A stretch of DNA of 26,554 bases from JACKDX01 sp964640175 (GTDB taxonomy: Bacteria > Myxococcota_A > Polyangia > Polyangiales > GCA-016699535). The stretch covers positions 1 to 26,554 of the forward strand of contig CAZXFW010000017.1 in NCBI GenBank assembly GCA_964640175.1, written 5' to 3'. The notes beneath the pieces were generated by a model that saw nothing but the letters and a program-made list of their open reading frames with translations, was not told where the DNA came from and did no database searches. Positions 24,401 through 26,554 of this stretch are shown here, piece after piece; within the stretch, counting starts at the first letter, position 1; every line of letters starts with the position of its first letter. The position numbers were made by a program, and so were the translations under genes.

Positions 24401-26106
24401 TTTGGAACGGTATGGGCGAGTGCAGAACGCTCTAAGACCTGGATGAGATCATCCCATCGATTCGCATCTCGGAGTAAGCGTTCAAGCGAATCGCGAGCTT
24501 CTTGATTGGTCGGATCGAGGCTCGCCACGGCTCGCCACGCTCCAATGGCGCCATCGGTATCGGATAGGTGTTCTTCGCTAATACGAGCAGCTTGTCGCAG
24601 CCGGTGTTGTTTGGCTTCGACAGAGAGCCCTGGAACACGTGCGGCTGCCAAGGATAGATCGCGAAGCTCGTTCCAACGGCTCGTGCCTTGGAATACGTCT
24701 TCCAGGAAACCAAGCATTTCAGCATCCGCAGGCGCAATCGCAAGTGCCTGCTCTGCATAGGCAATGGCCTCGTCGCGTCGATCGTTGCTTGTGAGAACGT
24801 GTACCATTTCACGTAAACGATCAATACGCTGTTCTGGTGGTAGCGCTTGAATCAGTATGGTTAGTGCCCGTTCGACTCCGCTGGGGTTATCCAGGCTCTG
24901 GTATAATCCAACAAGCACTTGTGCAGCCCATGGATCGGACAGATCCAAAAGGGGTTCCAAGCAAACAACAGCATCCTGTGTTTGTCCTGCGTTGGCGTAG
25001 GCATGCCCTAACTTTTGACGCACAGGTACAGCAGTCTCATCTTCCGGTGATGTTTCTAAAAAAGCCACCCAACGTTCAGGCATGAGTTGTTCGTAGGAAC
25101 CTAGCTCTGACGTTAACGACTCAAGCAATTGCAACGCATTGGCATGTCCGGGATTGGCATCCAGAGCAGCCTGCGCATAAGCCAACGCGTGCTGCAAGAA
25201 ATTACGCTGAAACAATTGAGCGTCCGGGTTGGGCCCTTGCTCGTCGCTGAGCGTTTGAAGCTCTTTTAACGTCAGTTGAGCGACTTGATAGAGCAAGTCC
25301 GCTGCTTTTTTCTTTTGGGTGCTAGCGCTAGTGGGAGTTTTGCTTTGAGCCGCATCTTGCAAAAGCAGCCCTGCAAGCTCGTAGAGGATATTGACATCAG
25401 ATGCAGCAAGCTCAGCGGCTTGTGTCAGTGCTGCAATGGCGCCTTTCTGGTCGTTGAGATGCATGTGCCGGATCCCTGCAAGCTCGCGTAATAACGCAGC
25501 TTTGCGTGCGGGATCCTGCTCTGCGTGCACTTCTTGTTCGCAGAGCGTGGCTGCCATGCGCCAGTTGCCTTCGTTTCGATAAAGCTCACGGGCTGCATAG
25601 ATGGCAGCCACCATAGAGCTGTCGATTTCGAAGGCTTTGCGATAATGGTAAACAGCGCGATCGGTGCGGGAAAACCGATGCCGCCATAGTTCTGCGAGTC
25701 GGAAGTGCAGCATGGCCAAGGCGGGTGTGGTTTCGTTCTGTTTTGACAGAAGCTGAATGCGTTGTTGGATCAGTCGAACGAGACGGTCGTAGTCCTTGGC
25801 TTGTTCGACGAGGGCTTCAAGTTGGTCTGAGGCTTCCGCATGGGTAGGGCTGCGTTGCAACGCACGCTCTAGCAACGAAAACCCACGCAGGGGATCGGCC
25901 AAGCCTTGTGCATACTTTGAGGCTTCGACAAATGCATCGGCGGCGGCATTGCTGTCGGGGTTTTGGGAGGCCCATCCTTCCAGCAAATTCGCTAAGGACG
26001 CATAGTCTGCCATGCGATGGTAATGCTTACGCAAGGTTGAGAAAGCTTCCCGATCGCTGGGATCGCGCCTAAGCCGGGTAATGAGCTCCTCGACTGTCAC
26101 TGACAT
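21406..26106 (-). CDS. Very large TPR-repeat protein (1566 residues)
   Basis: Almost the whole protein is helical repeats of the TPR type, in units of about 34 residues arranged in larger modules. Examples are AAGYYRQAVELNPTDSATLDAL, AIAYAEQALAIAPADAEMLGFL and AIEALQKALQIRPDDRDTLEHL. It ends with a proline-rich then strongly acidic tail (PPPLPAEDEVEKPEDDNDNVDIDIEDKDL, last about 30 residues). No signal peptide, membrane helix, kinase or other catalytic domain is visible, so it is probably a cytosolic scaffold. The start at 26106 (ATG, MSVTVEELITRLRRDPSDREAF) is the first of the open frame. It shares its strand with the DUF2203 gene 117 bases upstream. The reading frame shows no break over 4.7 kb, so it is under selection. 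Confidence 0.9.
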   Translation of the reverse strand: MSVTVEELITRLRRDPSDREAFSTLRKHYHRMADYASLANLLEGWASQNPDSNAAADAFVEASKYAQGLADPLRGFSLLERALQRSPTHAEASDQLEALVEQAKDYDRLVRLIQQRIQLLSKQNETTPALAMLHFRLAELWRHRFSRTDRAVYHYRKAFEIDSSMVAAIYAARELYRNEGNWRMAATLCEQEVHAEQDPARKAALLRELAGIRHMHLNDQKGAIAALTQAAELAASDVNILYELAGLLLQDAAQSKTPTSASTQKKKAADLLYQVAQLTLKELQTLSDEQGPNPDAQLFQRNFLQHALAYAQAALDANPGHANALQLLESLTSELGSYEQLMPERWVAFLETSPEDETAVPVRQKLGHAYANAGQTQDAVVCLEPLLDLSDPWAAQVLVGLYQSLDNPSGVERALTILIQALPPEQRIDRLREMVHVLTSNDRRDEAIAYAEQALAIAPADAEMLGFLEDVFQGTSRWNELRDLSLAAARVPGLSVEAKQHRLRQAARISEEHLSDTDGAIGAWRAVASLDPTNQEARDSLERLLRDANRWDDLIQVLERSALAHTVPKEQARTFHAIAHIHRDKRKDPNAAIDYLFKVQALSADIPESTAELSELLIEQGRYPEAIPLLHQQLETSESTRDRAYVLRTLAHVLEERMGDDDQALGIYRTLLEENPDHLEAIQGLERIDARAKRYDKLLETLGYHAELVDTKERSEIYIRMGNIADRELEDLEKAAGYYRQAVELNPTDSATLDALCNLFERTSRHQDLVVYLRRRAELETDPSSKVELYRRVARTFAESLQNPDAAVEVWNKLIEIQPDVEALKALRAHYEQHNEYDKLNTTLEQLAAIAEDSSEKRTLLYAQAEVLNKHLNQPSDAIRVLRTIVQDHDDRFVPALDLLIELTAKEQNHAHLADALERKLALTENSQKQIKLAKQLVELYDGPLNQQEDAERALVRWSEADPQDPEPHRQLVSKLRGTDRSQELLASLDALTRLEPDESLRQGFAIEAAHLAYDTLQDTDGAWQRLLPLIPKDNPEAAKALSELAKATDRGMQLASVYVELAQQAEEDTEKQGTYWKTAAEIYETYTTEKAEALEAMLRALATNLSNETYLDEVDRLAIDNEAWRRLEQVYDTLLRNTDDPDHKVSLLFRHAAILEDKAKDASTALDRLLRATALKPEDPELIARIETLARANERAEELLVIYDRLRTRADNPRAMVDALIRSVRTCAWDLANPKRALQYLSQAAQIAVQEPELAKEVEDLADEMDEAFAKAETDLGEAKADARNTLIDSYTQLYSQGRTEATPHALIHIARYLSQKAHRKTQALEALKTAATVDPGNPEVLDSLMQLCTEENMLPELATLLEGLADDAMDALTAATLLEHRGKLLEETLERYEEAAQSYQQLLLLRHDKDIAERLHRCLRRTAKFNELLVALGRALDRTEIPDERFALYREIARVWEDELRNRFEAIEALQKALQIRPDDRDTLEHLERLTKVERPTEDEIWQDVDERNEVIEEASMNSMPAHDADALISQQPSIPPPLPAEDEVEKPEDDNDNVDIDIEDKDL

Positions 26107-26223
26107 AATTCGGCCTGAACCCTACCATGATAGCCATGGTTTCGGAGGATTTTAGTGATTCTTCTACTAAATTGACTTCATTAACTTAGGCGCACAAGGC
26201 GTAGAGCTGTCTGCCATGCGACA
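26107..26223. promoter_or_regulatory. Intergenic region with inverted repeat upstream of the large TPR gene
   Basis: ACCATG (26124-26129) and CATGGT (26135-26140) form a 6-bp inverted repeat around five bases. ATTTTA at 26149-26154 reads TAAAAT on the minus strand, one mismatch from a -10 box, but the matching -35 region is poor. The repeat would sit just after the start of transcription, a possible operator. Confidence 0.3.
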
Positions 26224-26554
26224 TCATACACGCTGGACGCTGCGAGGCTCGTTGACAAAAAGGTGCCCCGCAAGGGGTTTTCGGGCTGCAAACCCTTTAT
26301 CCAGGTCATGGTAGTGGGTGATTTTGCGTTCACCCATGTGCCAGCATAATAAGACATCATCCACGCCATCTCGAAGTGAGCGAAAGTCTACCAAGCCTTT
26401 TTCAACGTCTTTGACTTGTACCCCCATGGCATGGATGGCTTCGAGCTCCATGCGAATGCACGCATAGAGCGCTTGGGCGTGGGCTAGGAGAGGTGCCGCT
26501 GTTTCTGGGCATTCTACGGTTTCCGCGCTTGAAAGTAGCTCAGGAGTGACAGGC
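26224..26554 (-). CDS. DUF2203-family protein, 5' end outside the window
   Basis: The frame is open from the right window edge to a TGA at 26224-26226, about 109 codons. The protein segment begins TPELLSSAETVECPETAAPLLAHAQALYACIRMELEAIHAMGVQVKDVEKGLVDF and ends with VLLCWHMGERKITHYHDLDKGFAARKPL. This matches the DUF2203 pattern: an amphipathic helix pair, then GLVDF, CW..GE and H-D-L-D-x-GF..R.PL. The family has no established function. Its Cys/His content could bind a metal, which is only a guess. It is on the same strand as the large TPR gene. Confidence 0.8.
   Translation of the reverse strand, partial: PVTPELLSSAETVECPETAAPLLAHAQALYACIRMELEAIHAMGVQVKDVEKGLVDFRSLRDGVDDVLLCWHMGERKITHYHDLDKGFAARKPLAGHLFVNEPRSVQRV

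Noticed and set aside
24519..24538. Perfect 10-base tandem duplication
   Set aside because: GGCTCGCCAC twice in a row lies within the TPR frame, encodes ordinary helix residues, and is too short to call a repeat element.

Overview
The window is chromosomal DNA of moderate GC from a Gram-negative bacterium. Lipoproteins, a periplasmic transpeptidase, an OmpA-like protein and YceI all point to an outer-membrane envelope. The gene style fits the Myxococcota or a related former deltaproteobacterial lineage: a winged-helix/J-domain/TPR protein, a DnaK with a divergent lid, a fused VKOR-DsbA protein, a 1566-residue TPR protein and a DUF2203 protein. That placement is inference from gene style, with no marker gene to confirm it. 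A run of exactly 100 N at 1538-1637 shows this is a draft scaffold. I see no tRNA, rRNA, CRISPR array, insertion sequence or prophage gene.

Layout. 1-3680: start of a lipoprotein gene (-), an extended SDR epimerase (+), an FHA-GGDEF protein (-) broken by the assembly gap, and glucose-6-phosphate isomerase (-). 3805-7621 (+): a tightly packed envelope and thiol-redox operon holding a transpeptidase-only penicillin-binding protein, a VKOR-DsbA fusion, a cysteine-rich OmpA-like protein and a TlpA-type thioredoxin lipoprotein. It ends at a hairpin that also terminates the opposing yceI. 7695-9679 (-): putP translationally coupled to yceI.

9760-19014 (+): one long probable operon, ilvD-argB-argD-argF-J protein-dnaK-argG. 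It combines branched-chain and arginine biosynthesis with a co-chaperone/Hsp70 pair. A CNNM/CorC-type CBS membrane protein follows at 19088-20368. 20410-26554: a calcineurin-like phosphoesterase with changed metal ligands (-), a small TPR protein (+), the very large TPR protein (-), and the 3' part of a DUF2203 gene (-).

How the genes work together. The thiol operon is the most interesting unit. The VKOR-DsbA protein can make disulfides in one polypeptide. Its upstream neighbour (the PBP) has a cysteine pair just before its SxN motif, and its downstream neighbour (OmpA-like) has six non-membrane cysteines, so both are plausible clients. In the biosynthetic operon the J-domain/DnaK pair sits between ornithine carbamoyltransferase and argininosuccinate synthase; whether this is functional or simply shared transcription cannot be told from sequence.
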